A DNA stretch of 64,000 nucleotides, from positions 62,001 through 126,000 of the forward strand of contig NZ_VLXZ01000008.1 of NCBI RefSeq assembly GCF_007293315.1, given 5' to 3'. Position 1 is the stretch's first letter. Each line of letters opens with the position of its first letter. A model generated the notes under the pieces. The model made no database searches and was not told where the DNA came from. It saw only the letters and a program-made list of their open reading frames with translations. The position numbers and the translations under genes were made by a program. Shown here in pieces: positions 42,535 through 51,373 of this stretch. The stretch is from Alkalicoccobacillus porphyridii (GTDB lineage Bacteria > Bacillota > Bacilli > Bacillales > Bacillaceae_D).

Positions 42535-44028
42535 TTAGTTACTGGGATGCTGTGTGAGAAATTGTGATTCAAGCAAGCTTGAATGACTTATTTGGCTCTT
42601 TAATAGCATCTCAACTACCTCACCATCAGAGCGAGGGTGTGTAACTGTCTGTTGGTACGGTTCTTGACCTTTCCCTGTAATAAAAAGCCAATCCCCTTCT
42701 TCCATCATAGACCAGGCTTTTTTAATAGCGCTAATTCGATCTGTGATAATCGTTCCTTTGTTATTAAGATCATATGTCTCTAGTTGTGCTTTTAACGTAG
42801 TGGACGTCTCATTGTTTAAATCATCCAGTGTTAAAATGATAAAATCGCTTAACTCCAGAGAGACATCTATCATGGATTGTCGTTTTGTTGTGTCACGATT
42901 TCCACGAAAACCAAAGACATGAAAAATTCGTCTAGCCCCTAATTTTTTTGCGGTTGTTAAACAATAAAAAAAGGCGTCTTCCGTGTGGGCATAATCTATA
43001 ACTACTTCTCCACCCTTTGGATGTTTGTATCGTTCAAAACGTCCAGGGGCTCCCCTAAAGCTTTCAAGTGCAGAGATAGCCAGATTAACGGGAATGGAAA
43101 GCTGTAAAGCAGTAACAAAAGCCATGGTTGCATTTAATGCATTGTGTTCTCCTAATACGGATAAATGCATCATATAGCCTTGCTGCTGTTGGGCAGTAAT
43201 CACGATTTGCATCAGGTCCTTTATATAGGTTACTTGCTCAAGCTCCAGATGAAAATCCTGTTCTTCTCCAAATAGCTTTATGGTCTGTATATGTCGTCTC
43301 TCTAAGTCAGCCGCAAGAGTAAGACCCCAGTCATTATTAGTATTAATAATTGCTTTCCCCGCAGGCTTCAGCATAGTAAATAAAAGACGTTTTGCTTCAA
43401 AATAATCTTCCATATTTAAATGATAATCTAAGTGATCTTGACTTAGGTTGGTGAAGATACAGCAATCAAACTCAATGCCTTCTACTCTGTGCTGGATAAG
43501 TGCATGGGAGGTGACTTCTAAAATAACTATTTGATCTTGACTGTTTGCAAGCTGCTTATAAAGCTCGAGTGAGTCTGAGGTTGTATTTTTGCTAGCGTTC
43601 TTTTCACCGTTCACTTCGTTATAGACAGAGCTGAATAGCGAGCAGGTCATCCCGTTATTTTCAAGAATATGCCGCAGCATAAAAGCGGTTGTGGTTTTTC
43701 CATTGGTTCCGGTTATACCGATAAAGGTCTTTGTATTCTTTGGATAATAGTACTGCTTTGCCACCAGTGCCAATGTTTTTCTGCTGTTCTTCACCTGAAT
43801 ATAAGGAACAGTCATATCTGGTAAGTTGCGTTCACCAATAATAGCCACTGCACCTAAAGAAATGGCATGATCTATATATTTATGACCGTCGGCTTCGTGC
43901 CCGGATATGGCAACAAAAAGATTGCCAGGTTTGACTTCCTTTGAATTGTTAGCTATGCCTGTAATCTCTATAAGATCAGGAACAGTATAGTTTAGACCAA
44001 GCGAATTAAGAAGATGGGCTAGTTGCAT
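42535..44028 (-). CDS. MurE-like Mur ligase with altered amino-acid motif
   Basis: 497 aa from ATG 44028 (GAAGGAG upstream); the open frame continues 33 codons further without a start signal. All three Mur ligase domains are present, with ATP loop GITGTNGKTTT, LEVTSHAL, GAPGRFE and FGFRGNRDTTKR. MurE enzymes recognise meso-diaminopimelate by a DNPR motif; here the same place reads LDDLNNET, and GKGHE near the end is GKGQE. It therefore probably adds a different residue, or acts on a non-peptidoglycan substrate, beside a housekeeping murE elsewhere. Confidence 0.8.
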   Translation of the reverse strand: MQLAHLLNSLGLNYTVPDLIEITGIANNSKEVKPGNLFVAISGHEADGHKYIDHAISLGAVAIIGERNLPDMTVPYIQVKNSRKTLALVAKQYYYPKNTKTFIGITGTNGKTTTAFMLRHILENNGMTCSLFSSVYNEVNGEKNASKNTTSDSLELYKQLANSQDQIVILEVTSHALIQHRVEGIEFDCCIFTNLSQDHLDYHLNMEDYFEAKRLLFTMLKPAGKAIINTNNDWGLTLAADLERRHIQTIKLFGEEQDFHLELEQVTYIKDLMQIVITAQQQQGYMMHLSVLGEHNALNATMAFVTALQLSIPVNLAISALESFRGAPGRFERYKHPKGGEVVIDYAHTEDAFFYCLTTAKKLGARRIFHVFGFRGNRDTTKRQSMIDVSLELSDFIILTLDDLNNETSTTLKAQLETYDLNNKGTIITDRISAIKKAWSMMEEGDWLFITGKGQEPYQQTVTHPRSDGEVVEMLLKSQISHSSLLESQFLTQHPSN

Positions 44029-44128
44029 TCTAATGAACTCCTTCATGAAGTAAGTGAAATGAAATCTATAGCTGCGAGGAGAGATAGACATCTTTTTGAA
44101 TAACTGAGAAAGAATTAGCTTGTCCACA

Positions 44129-44735
44129 AAGTCTCATTAACAGCTTTGCCGACAGGCTTTTTTACTATATGTGGTTTATATATTATTCCTAGTCAGTTAC
44201 ATTTATAGTCGCTTGGAAACAGAGCGATGGATCCTGTCATTTTCTCAATTAATTATGGTTTGAATTCATTAATAGGTTGTCCAAGGGAAAATGAATTATG
44301 AATGGCAGAAGACCCCTGTTATTGTACTTTCATCTCCTTAGCCTATAGTGCAGGATAATAAACATTTAGCTTCGTTTCAATCTTCTGAAGCGATAAAAAA
44401 AAATGAGGAAAAATCCCTACTATTAAATTCCTTAATAAGGGAGTTGTGAAATACGAAGGTTTTAGTATCCTGTGTAATTTTGGGTAAAGAGAAGGATTTG
44501 AGTAAAGCGCATTTAAAAATGATCAAAGAATATAATAAAGGTTGATATTATTTTTTTGATCATTTGTGTGTGATAAGTAATAAAACAAAGCCACAAACTA
44601 TATTATTTCGAATGATTTGGAAGTTGAAAGGAATTATAGTTATAAATTTTTTATAGACCATTCCATGTTTTACCTAAAGTAAGAAGGGGAAGAGGTGTAT
44701 TGTTAGACAATATATTAAATGGAGGGGTTTTGTGA
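44129..44735. other. 600-bp gap without a clear gene
   Basis: AT-rich sequence between the divergent MurE-like and catalase genes. It contains an open stretch of 28 codons without a start (44459-44545, ending KAHLKMIKEYNKG) that may be a gene remnant, and no convincing terminator, repeat or RNA gene. Promoters for both flanking genes must lie here but I cannot place them confidently. Confidence 0.4.
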
Positions 44736-45641
44736 ATGTTTAAGCGAATCGATAAGCTTCATATTGATTTACCAAGACTAAGTCAACCAGATCCAGAGTC
44801 AGCAGGTGTTGTTCAGGAATTATTAGGTGGGCGTTTTGGAGAAATGTCGACCCTCAATAACTACATGTTTCAATCCTTTAACTTTCGTAGCAAGAAGAAG
44901 CTACGTCCCTTCTATGAACTTATTGCAAGCATTACAGCTGAAGAATTAGGACATGTAGAGCTTGTTGCAAATACTATAAACCTTTGCTTGGATGGCTCTG
45001 TTGGAAACGGAAGCACCAATCCAGATGATACCCCTCTTGAACCCGTTCAAGGATTAGGAAATAAATTTAATTTTATACTAGGTGGACAAAATGCAATTCC
45101 GGCAGATTCAGCAGGGAAACCTTGGAGTGGTGATAATGTTTTCTCCAGTGGAAACCTGGTAAATGACCTACTTCACAATTTCTATTTAGAATGTGGAGCT
45201 AGAACACATAAAATGCGTGTCTATCAAATGACGGATAACGAGACGGCTAGAGAACTCGTCGGATATTTATTAGTGCGTGGAAGTGTACATGCTGTCTCTT
45301 ATGCGAAGGCATTAGAAGAGATTACAGGTGTTAATATGATGAAAATGCTTCCGGTGCCTGATTTAGATAATTCTAAGTTTGAGCATGCACGTAAGTACGA
45401 AGCTCTCGGAGAACATCGTAAGCTCTATCGGTTCAGTGATGATGACTATGGATTATTAAATCGTATCTGGACAGGCCCGACACCAATCGGACCTCCGGGT
45501 GAACTCGAGGTAGTTGACGGTACACCAGAAGGGGGAGAAATTCCTGATTTGGAACAGGTTCCTGAGGAGTTTGCTCCTGGCTTTGATGAAGAGCAATTTA
45601 GAGAGCTGGCCAAAAGACTTCGTTACGAAGCGGGATTATAA
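44736..45641 (+). CDS. Manganese catalase
   Basis: 301 aa. The di-manganese four-helix bundle is evident from NNYMFQSFNFR, ITAEELGHVELVA (Glu-x-x-His ligands) and, in the second pair, LECGARTHKMRVY and RGSVHAVSYAKALEE. Residues after 220 form the usual C-terminal lasso. It resembles the YdbD/YjqC/CotJC catalase group of Bacilli and breaks down hydrogen peroxide without heme. GGAGGGG lies before the ATG. Monocistronic, with terminator. Confidence 0.92.
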   Translation: MFKRIDKLHIDLPRLSQPDPESAGVVQELLGGRFGEMSTLNNYMFQSFNFRSKKKLRPFYELIASITAEELGHVELVANTINLCLDGSVGNGSTNPDDTPLEPVQGLGNKFNFILGGQNAIPADSAGKPWSGDNVFSSGNLVNDLLHNFYLECGARTHKMRVYQMTDNETARELVGYLLVRGSVHAVSYAKALEEITGVNMMKMLPVPDLDNSKFEHARKYEALGEHRKLYRFSDDDYGLLNRIWTGPTPIGPPGELEVVDGTPEGGEIPDLEQVPEEFAPGFDEEQFRELAKRLRYEAGL

Positions 45642-45654
45642 GAATAGATGGAAA

Positions 45655-45689
45655 CAGCGGATCATCAAAAGATCCGCTGTTTTATTTTT
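45655..45689 (+). terminator. Terminator between convergent catalase and MFS genes
   Basis: CAGCGGATC / GATCCGCTG perfect stem with a 7-nt loop, then TTTTATTTTT; it overlaps the last codons of the minus-strand MFS gene. Confidence 0.85.
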
Positions 45690-46929
45690 GGGCTTGGTCC
45701 TTTTCTCTTAGTACCCAAAATACTAAGGGGAGCAGAACAAGAGAAAGTAATCCTCCAGTTAAGGAAAGTACCGTGAAGCTAGATGAAGCGACCACCATCC
45801 CGGACAATGCTCCACCACTAGCTCCAGCTAAGGCAATACAGACATCGACAGTCCCTTGGGTTTTTGCTCGATTATGAATGGTTGTGTGGTCAACGATTAG
45901 AGTGGTTCCGCTTATTAATCCTAGGTTCCAACCTAAGCCGAGTAAAGCGAGTGCAATCATCAGCACTGTCAGATTGTGTCCTGAGCCAAATGCCCCTAAG
46001 ATTCCTGCAATTAATAAGATTATGCCCCCAGCAATGGCCATCGAGAGTCGACCTACCTTATCAATAAGGTAGCCAGTGAATAAGGAAGGCAAATACATGG
46101 CTCCCACATGTATGCCAATTACTAATCCGATTGCGCTCATGTCGTGTCCATGATGCTGCATGTGAATGGGTGTCATAGTCATAATAGCCACCATTACGAT
46201 TTGAGTAATAATCATAATGGAAGCCCCTAAAAATACCCCTTTTGTGTTAGCTTTGGGATCCGAAAGTGAAGCACTATTTATAGAATGTTTTTCCTGTTTG
46301 GCAAGTTGCTTAGCGACAAGCAGAGGATCTGGTCTTAATAAGAGAAAGATGATAAGTCCAGCTAGAAAAAAAGCCCCCGCCGCCAACAGGAATGGGCCGG
46401 CTAATTCAGGAATGCCAAAAAAGGTCGCCATCTCACCAGTTACGCCAACTAAATTTGGTCCGGCTACCGCACCAAAGGTAGTGGAGACGAGTGCGATGCT
46501 GATAGCCGTGCCTCGTTCTTTAGTTTCTGCAAGATCAGTTCCAGCGTACCTCGCTTGCAAATTCGTTGCCGTACCCGAACCATAAACAAATAACGATAGA
46601 AATAATAACAAAGGGCTGTTTAAAATAGCCGCGACCACAACTCCAATGGCTCCCACTCCGCCTAATCCGAAGCCGGTAATCAATCCTAGACGGCGACCAT
46701 ACCGTTGCGTTAAGCGTCCAACTGAAAAAGCCGCCAAAGCAGAACCCAGTGTAAATAAAGCTGTAGGTAAACCAGTGACAGCTTCCGTGCCTAGCATTTG
46801 CTGGGCCAGAAGAGCACCAACTGTGATACCGGCTGTAAGGCCAGCCCCGCCAAACATTTGGGAAAGACTCACAATGAGTAAGGACCGTTTGAATAATCTT
46901 CTTTTAGATAGGTTATCTACTTCTCCCAT
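45682..46929 (-). CDS. MFS transporter
   Basis: 415 aa, twelve membrane helices, motif A GRLTQRYGRRLGL between helices 2 and 3 and a second copy LIDKVGRLSMAIAG in the other half. A short central loop (KQEKHSINSASLSD) divides the halves. It resembles YfmO/YdhP-like multidrug efflux proteins. The open frame continues upstream of ATG 46929, but TTAGGA before it places the start there. The substrate is not known. Confidence 0.83.
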   Translation of the reverse strand: MGEVDNLSKRRLFKRSLLIVSLSQMFGGAGLTAGITVGALLAQQMLGTEAVTGLPTALFTLGSALAAFSVGRLTQRYGRRLGLITGFGLGGVGAIGVVVAAILNSPLLLFLSLFVYGSGTATNLQARYAGTDLAETKERGTAISIALVSTTFGAVAGPNLVGVTGEMATFFGIPELAGPFLLAAGAFFLAGLIIFLLLRPDPLLVAKQLAKQEKHSINSASLSDPKANTKGVFLGASIMIITQIVMVAIMTMTPIHMQHHGHDMSAIGLVIGIHVGAMYLPSLFTGYLIDKVGRLSMAIAGGIILLIAGILGAFGSGHNLTVLMIALALLGLGWNLGLISGTTLIVDHTTIHNRAKTQGTVDVCIALAGASGGALSGMVVASSSFTVLSLTGGLLSLVLLPLVFWVLREKDQAQK

Positions 46930-47163
46930 GGACAACATTCCTAACAAATAAATTAAACTTAATAATATCAAAAGATCTTGGAAAGAACAGTTTTAATTTA
47001 TTTGGGCATTTTGTTTTATAGTGATCTAAAGAATCATTCAAGTGAGATTCAGATTCCCATTAAATGTTAGTCGTGTTTGGAGAACAAGCAGCGTCTATTT
47101 TTATAGAATGGAGTTGGGGTATAATGTAAGACACACGCTTTAATTAGACAGGAGGAATACAAA

Positions 47164-47637
47164 ATGGGACTGTTTACAGATCAATATAATTGGATCCAAA
47201 AAACACGCGAGACTTTATTTCAGTATTGCGAGAGCTTACCCGAAGAGGATTATGTAAAAGAATTAGAATCATTCGGAGGTGACTCCATCCGAAATCTGCA
47301 TGCGCATGTTGCCGAATGCTATCAAATTTGGCTTGGAAAACGAGCGCTTGAGTTGGAGCTTTCTGAGGTGGACGCTAAGCAAATAAGAAGTGTTCATAAG
47401 ATGAGAGAGCTGTTTAGACAGACGGATGAGATGATTTATACATTCTTGAGTACATATGAAGATAAGTGGGAAGCATCGATTCGTTTAAATCTTAGGGATG
47501 GTTCTTCACTTGATTTAACAGCATTATGGCTCTACACACATACAACAACACATGAGTTTCATCATAAAGGACAAATTGTCAAATTAGGTAGACAGTTAGG
47601 GTATACTCCTCCAGATACGGATCTAGTTACGCGATAG
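47164..47637 (+). CDS. DinB family protein
   Basis: 157 aa. Histidine pattern of DinB bundles: SIRNLHAHVAECY near residue 45 and HTTTHEFHHKGQIVKLGRQL near 130. It would bind a divalent metal and may act as a thiol transferase; no substrate is predictable. CAGGAGGAAT precedes the ATG. Its sequence is not close to the DinB protein at 33.3 kb. Confidence 0.85.
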   Translation: MGLFTDQYNWIQKTRETLFQYCESLPEEDYVKELESFGGDSIRNLHAHVAECYQIWLGKRALELELSEVDAKQIRSVHKMRELFRQTDEMIYTFLSTYEDKWEASIRLNLRDGSSLDLTALWLYTHTTTHEFHHKGQIVKLGRQLGYTPPDTDLVTR

Positions 47638-47683
47638 TGGAGACTTGGCTACAGCACAATATCTGAACATAGGGGAGTAGCAA

Positions 47684-48151
47684 ATGAATGAAGTGAAGCT
47701 ATTATTTTTTTCAAAGAAGCATACAGAGAAGTTGTTGGCCTTTGTACTGCCTCCAGAGCAAGAGCAATTCACAGCCTTACCAAATCAGAAGCTCGAGCAA
47801 ATAGAAGGGCAATTTAGAGTAGTGATAGTAAGTGAAGATAGGCCAGTTGGTTTCTTTTTATTGAACTCAACAGAGCGGGTGAAAGAATTCACGGATCATG
47901 CAGATGCGATGATACTTACCTCGCTTTCCATTAATTATGTGGAACAAGGTAAAGGCTTTGCCAAAGAGGCAATGGGCTTGCTGCCAGTTTTTTTAAGAAG
48001 AGAGTTTCCAGAGTGTAAGGAGATTTGTTTAGCTGTTAATCAAAAAAATCTAGCGGCACAACAGTTATATACTAAGGTTGGTTTTGTAGATACAGGTAAG
48101 ACAATCATGGGGCCGGTTGGTGAGCAGAGGGTCTTACGTCTGACGTTATAG
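47684..48151 (+). CDS. GNAT family N-acetyltransferase
   Basis: 155 aa. The acetyl-CoA motif is SINYVEQGKGFAKEAMGLL, followed by VNQKNLAAQQLYTKVGF. GGGGAG is upstream of the ATG. It may be cotranscribed with the DinB gene 46 bp before it. The acceptor is unknown. Confidence 0.85.
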   Translation: MNEVKLLFFSKKHTEKLLAFVLPPEQEQFTALPNQKLEQIEGQFRVVIVSEDRPVGFFLLNSTERVKEFTDHADAMILTSLSINYVEQGKGFAKEAMGLLPVFLRREFPECKEICLAVNQKNLAAQQLYTKVGFVDTGKTIMGPVGEQRVLRLTL

Positions 48152-48240
48152 TTTTTGTAATGCGTACATGACATTGCTAATGCGACCTTTAATCGATATG
48201 AGTGAACCGTCAGTAATAATTAAATTAATAAAAAGTTGAG

Positions 48241-48290
48241 GCTGTCCGATCCGTCATGATTCATGACGGATTGGGTAGCTTCTTTTTTTA
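48241..48290 (+). terminator. Terminator
   Basis: GCTGTCCGATCCGTCATG / CATGACGGATTGGGTAGC stem over a tiny loop, then TTCTTTTTTT. Confidence 0.85.
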
Positions 48291-48292
48291 TC

Positions 48293-48341
48293 TTGACGTA
48301 AGCAACACTCATACTATACTATTAAATCGAAATGATTACGA
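48293..48341 (+). promoter_or_regulatory. Promoter with Zur box for zinT
   Basis: TTGACG (48293-48298) and TATACT (48315-48320) are 16 bp apart. TCGAAATGATTACGA (48327-48341) differs at one position from the Bacillus Zur consensus TCGTAATnATTACGA and lies just downstream of the -10 box, where Zur with zinc would repress. Confidence 0.8.
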
Positions 48342-48363
48342 TTTACAAAAGGAGTGTAGAGGA

Positions 48364-49341
48364 ATGGGAAATTTATTTGGAAAGTCGATTTTTGCAATAG
48401 CTATTATAGTGATGCTTGGAGCTTGCCAGTCTGGAGATCAAGCTTCGACTGAATCGCATGATAATGAGGAAAGTGTAAACCATGAGGTAAAGGAAGAAGT
48501 GGTTGTAGAAGGCTTGGCTGATCATTATCATACGGGAGATTCAATTACTCTAAAGGCTGTTCTAAAAGAAGAGGTTGATTCTGCAGATTGGCATTGGTAC
48601 ATACGAGACGATGAACATTCAGAGTGGGAGATTGTTGCTGATCAAGAAGGGAAAGATTATTTAGGAACAGCTGAAGTAGATGGACAACAAGTGAAGGCTG
48701 TTCTTTTTGATGGTCAGCATGAAGCGTATGTGCAATCAAAACCCGTTGAAATTACTATCGACGATCACGAGCACTCTCACAATCATGCTCATGATGAAGA
48801 GAGTGAAAAGATTTATGCTGGGTATTTTGAAGATGATCAAATTGAGGACAGGACGATTGCTGACTGGCAAGGTGATTGGCAATCTGTGTATCCATATTTA
48901 GAGTCTGGTGAGTTGGATGAAGTTTTCTCTCATAAGGCTAAAGAAAATGCAGATATGACAGAAGAAGAATATAAAGAGTATTATGAAGTTGGCTATGAAA
49001 CCGATGTCGATCGTATTGTCATTGAAGGAGAGACATTTACGTTTTATACAGATTCCGAACAGTACTCCGCTGATTATGTGTATGATGGATACGAAGTCCT
49101 TAGGTATGAAAAAGGAAACAGAGGCGTAAGATTTATCTTCGCATTGAATGAAGAAGTAGAAGAGATGCCTGAGTACATTCAATTCAGTGATCATAGTATT
49201 TTTCCAACAGAAGCATTTCACTTTCATCTGTATTGGGGCGATGACCGGGCTGAATTGTTAGAGGAAGTAACAAACTGGCCAACCTATTATCCAACTGACA
49301 TGGATGCAGATGAAATTGTTCATGAAATGATTGCTCACTAA
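48364..49341 (+). CDS. zinT: ZinT-domain zinc-binding lipoprotein
   Basis: 325 aa. Lipobox LGAC after the signal peptide; an Ig-like N-terminal domain (YHTGDSITLKAVL to about residue 140); a histidine-rich zinc catcher (DDHEHSHNHAHDEE); then a ZinT domain (IYAGYFEDDQIEDRTIADWQ to the end, with FPTEAFHFHLYWG). ZinT parts of AdcA-type proteins deliver zinc to ABC importers. No importer genes adjoin it, so it likely serves an uptake system elsewhere. AAAGGAGTG precedes ATG 48364. The Zur box indicates induction under zinc starvation. Confidence 0.88.
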   Translation: MGNLFGKSIFAIAIIVMLGACQSGDQASTESHDNEESVNHEVKEEVVVEGLADHYHTGDSITLKAVLKEEVDSADWHWYIRDDEHSEWEIVADQEGKDYLGTAEVDGQQVKAVLFDGQHEAYVQSKPVEITIDDHEHSHNHAHDEESEKIYAGYFEDDQIEDRTIADWQGDWQSVYPYLESGELDEVFSHKAKENADMTEEEYKEYYEVGYETDVDRIVIEGETFTFYTDSEQYSADYVYDGYEVLRYEKGNRGVRFIFALNEEVEEMPEYIQFSDHSIFPTEAFHFHLYWGDDRAELLEEVTNWPTYYPTDMDADEIVHEMIAH

Positions 49342-49359
49342 CTGGAGTAGGAAAGGTTA

Positions 49360-49446
49360 TGCGCGATAAAAGGGTAAAGGGCGCTAAATCAGAGGCGGAA
49401 TGCGCGATATTTTAAAAATTGCGCGGTAACCAAGGTCGAGTGCGCT
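49360..49446. repeat. GCGC-motif repeat phased at about 20 bp
   Basis: GCGC begins at 49361, 49381, 49402, 49421 and 49442, spacings of 20, 21, 19 and 21 bp, mostly as TGCGCG. The bases between differ strongly from unit to unit, so only the spaced core is conserved. It lies directly after the zinT stop codon. Confidence 0.65.
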
Positions 49447-49489
49447 CAAGTGACAGCACCAGCTACTGAAAATCATACATCTTGATACA

Positions 49490-49528
49490 AGAGAAGAGAG
49501 GTATGCAAGAGTGCCTCTTTTCTTTTTT
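49490..49528 (+). terminator. Terminator after the phased repeat
   Basis: AGAAGAGAGG / CCTCTTTTCT stem with a 12-nt loop and TTTTTT. Confidence 0.65.
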
Positions 49529-49563
49529 AGGACTTGTGATTTAAAAAGTTAAATCGTATAATA

Positions 49564-49587
49564 AAATTAAATCAATTGATTTAATTT
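49564..49587. promoter_or_regulatory. 24-bp perfect palindrome (operator)
   Basis: AAATTAAATCAA and its exact complement TTGATTTAATTT abut with no spacer. Half-sites TTAAATCG recur on both sides (49553 and 49590 regions). The position, 40 bp before the start of a winged-helix regulator gene, suggests it is that protein's own operator. Confidence 0.7.
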
Positions 49588-49628
49588 TTTAAATCGAATA
49601 AAAAAAACAAATCAAAAGAAGGTGTATC

Positions 49629-50099
49629 ATGTCAAAACGAGAGATGATGGACATTTCGTTAAAACAACAGAAGATTATTTCTGATCCGCTTCGTTCACGA
49701 ATCATTGCAATGCTTCATGAAGAACCAATGACGCCGAAGCAAACAGCCGAAAAACTAGGGAAAAATGCGGGAACAATTTATTATCATGTTCAACAGCTTT
49801 TCAAACACGACATTCTGGAAATTGACCATGTAGATACAGAGAAGGGTGTAGTGGAGAAGTATTATCGGTCAAAGGCAGTGCTATTTAGAGGTCCAGAGCA
49901 AGAAAAAAAATATGCTAATCATGTAGAGAGCAATAATGCTCATTTGTTACTTTCAGAGAAATTACTTGGTGAATTAACTGAGGAGTTTCGAGAATTGCTA
50001 TTTAAGTATGGTGGCTTGTCTATGAAAGAAACAGAAGAACAACAGCCTTATACAGTGGAATTTCAAATAAAGCATTTTGAGAAGGAGGAAGACGAGTGA
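49629..50099 (+). CDS. ArsR-like winged-helix regulator
   Basis: 156 aa. HTH_20/ArsR-type domain: LKQQKIISDPLRSRIIAML, then TPKQTAEKLGKNAGTIYYHV and VEKYYRSKA. No cysteine-based metal site is seen. Its last codons overlap the start of an MFS transporter gene by 4 bp, so it most likely controls that transporter and itself from the palindrome upstream. GAAGGTG precedes the ATG. Confidence 0.85.
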   Translation: MSKREMMDISLKQQKIISDPLRSRIIAMLHEEPMTPKQTAEKLGKNAGTIYYHVQQLFKHDILEIDHVDTEKGVVEKYYRSKAVLFRGPEQEKKYANHVESNNAHLLLSEKLLGELTEEFRELLFKYGGLSMKETEEQQPYTVEFQIKHFEKEEDE

Positions 50100-51373
50100 G
50101 GGGAACCTTTGTAAGGGAGCGTAACTTCCTGATTTTATTATCTGGGGTGTTTATTAATGGGATTGGCGGTGGTGTATACGCTGTATCAGGCATGCTGCTT
50201 GTGCTTCAAATGAGTGGGAGTGTGCTTTACTCAGGGATCACCTTCTTCTTTCTGACCCTTGCAAGTGCAATGGCTTTTCTGATCGCTCCTTTCGCTAATT
50301 ATGTAACCTACAAAGGAGGCTTAATTGGCAGTGAGTTGTTAAAATCGTTACTTCTGGTCACGATTCCTCTCTTTTATTTTACGATTGGCCTCAATGTGTT
50401 TTATGTCATGATGCTTTTATTAATCGTTGCTTTAATATCCCAATTCAGCTATCCCATTGAATCTACGATTATGCCGATCATTGTCGGCAAAGAGAATATT
50501 GTAAAAGCTAATTCCTACATGCAAACGATCCGGGAAGGAATGAGTATTGTCTTTGTCGCAGGTGCAGGGATTCTAGTCGTTGTAATTGGACCGGTTCAAG
50601 CCATTCTTATTACGGCCATCTGTCACCTATTATCCTCTCTTACCTACGTATTTTTTACCTTTCAACAAGAATCAGCACCTACAGAGAAACAAAGTATTAA
50701 CTTGCTCGTGCAAACGTATAAGATTGATTTACGAGCAGGAATTGATTATATGAAAGAATCACTAATTCCAAAAATGATTGTATCCATTGTGTTCATCAAC
50801 TTTGCAATGGGAGTGATGATCCCGAACATGCCTGCGTTTGCTCTTATAAAAGGCAACGGAAACGAGGCGTTGTACGGCTTCTACCTCGCATCCTTATCAC
50901 TTGGTATTATGATTGGTGCTCTTCTTGCGCCGCGAATTAAACAATATGGCTTCGGCATGCTTACGATTGTTAGCTTTAGCTTCACAGGGTTTCTATGGAT
51001 GGGGGCTGCGGTTCTTCCAGCAATTCCATCAATTCTCTTCTTTTGTATTGGGGCCATTTCGATAGGTATCATAAATATTTTAATGTTCTCATCTATACAG
51101 CAGCAGGTTGAATCAGCTTTTATCGGACGTGTATTAACGGTTTTGACAAGTGCAGCCTCGATCGGTATGCCATTTGGCTCTTTAGTAGGCGGATTTATTG
51201 GTGAGTCGTTTACCGCAATTGTTCCGGTGTTCTTATGTGGCATAGCGATGATAATTTTCAGTGTGAGCTGGTTATCTAATACGCTGTTAAGGAAGCTGCC
51301 TAAAATTGATGAAGTAAAGCTCTTTCCTGCAAGAGATGTAGACGAATCCATTCAATATGAGAAATCAGTTTAG
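50096..51373 (+). CDS. MFS transporter coupled to its regulator
   Basis: 425 aa with a GTG start overlapping the stop of the regulator gene; GAAGGAGGAAG lies 6-10 bp upstream. Twelve membrane helices; layout as in the MFS_3/macrolide-efflux group (VFINGIGGGVYAVSGMLLVL at the start, GALLAPRIKQYG in the second half). Probably a drug exporter induced via the adjacent ArsR-like protein. It converges with the PhzF gene, overlapping its end by 4 bp. Confidence 0.85.
   Translation: MRGTFVRERNFLILLSGVFINGIGGGVYAVSGMLLVLQMSGSVLYSGITFFFLTLASAMAFLIAPFANYVTYKGGLIGSELLKSLLLVTIPLFYFTIGLNVFYVMMLLLIVALISQFSYPIESTIMPIIVGKENIVKANSYMQTIREGMSIVFVAGAGILVVVIGPVQAILITAICHLLSSLTYVFFTFQQESAPTEKQSINLLVQTYKIDLRAGIDYMKESLIPKMIVSIVFINFAMGVMIPNMPAFALIKGNGNEALYGFYLASLSLGIMIGALLAPRIKQYGFGMLTIVSFSFTGFLWMGAAVLPAIPSILFFCIGAISIGIINILMFSSIQQQVESAFIGRVLTVLTSAASIGMPFGSLVGGFIGESFTAIVPVFLCGIAMIIFSVSWLSNTLLRKLPKIDEVKLFPARDVDESIQYEKSV

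Noticed and set aside
44129-44735. Riboswitch or RNA gene in the long gap before the catalase
   Set aside because: I found no stable long stem pattern or known aptamer core by eye; the gap is AT-rich and only a 28-codon remnant is visible.
46217-46951. Plus-strand open frames of 101 and 122 codons opposite an MFS gene
   Set aside because: They lie wholly within the minus-strand transporter gene and are rich in Pro, Ala and Lys without any recognisable motif; antisense shadows.
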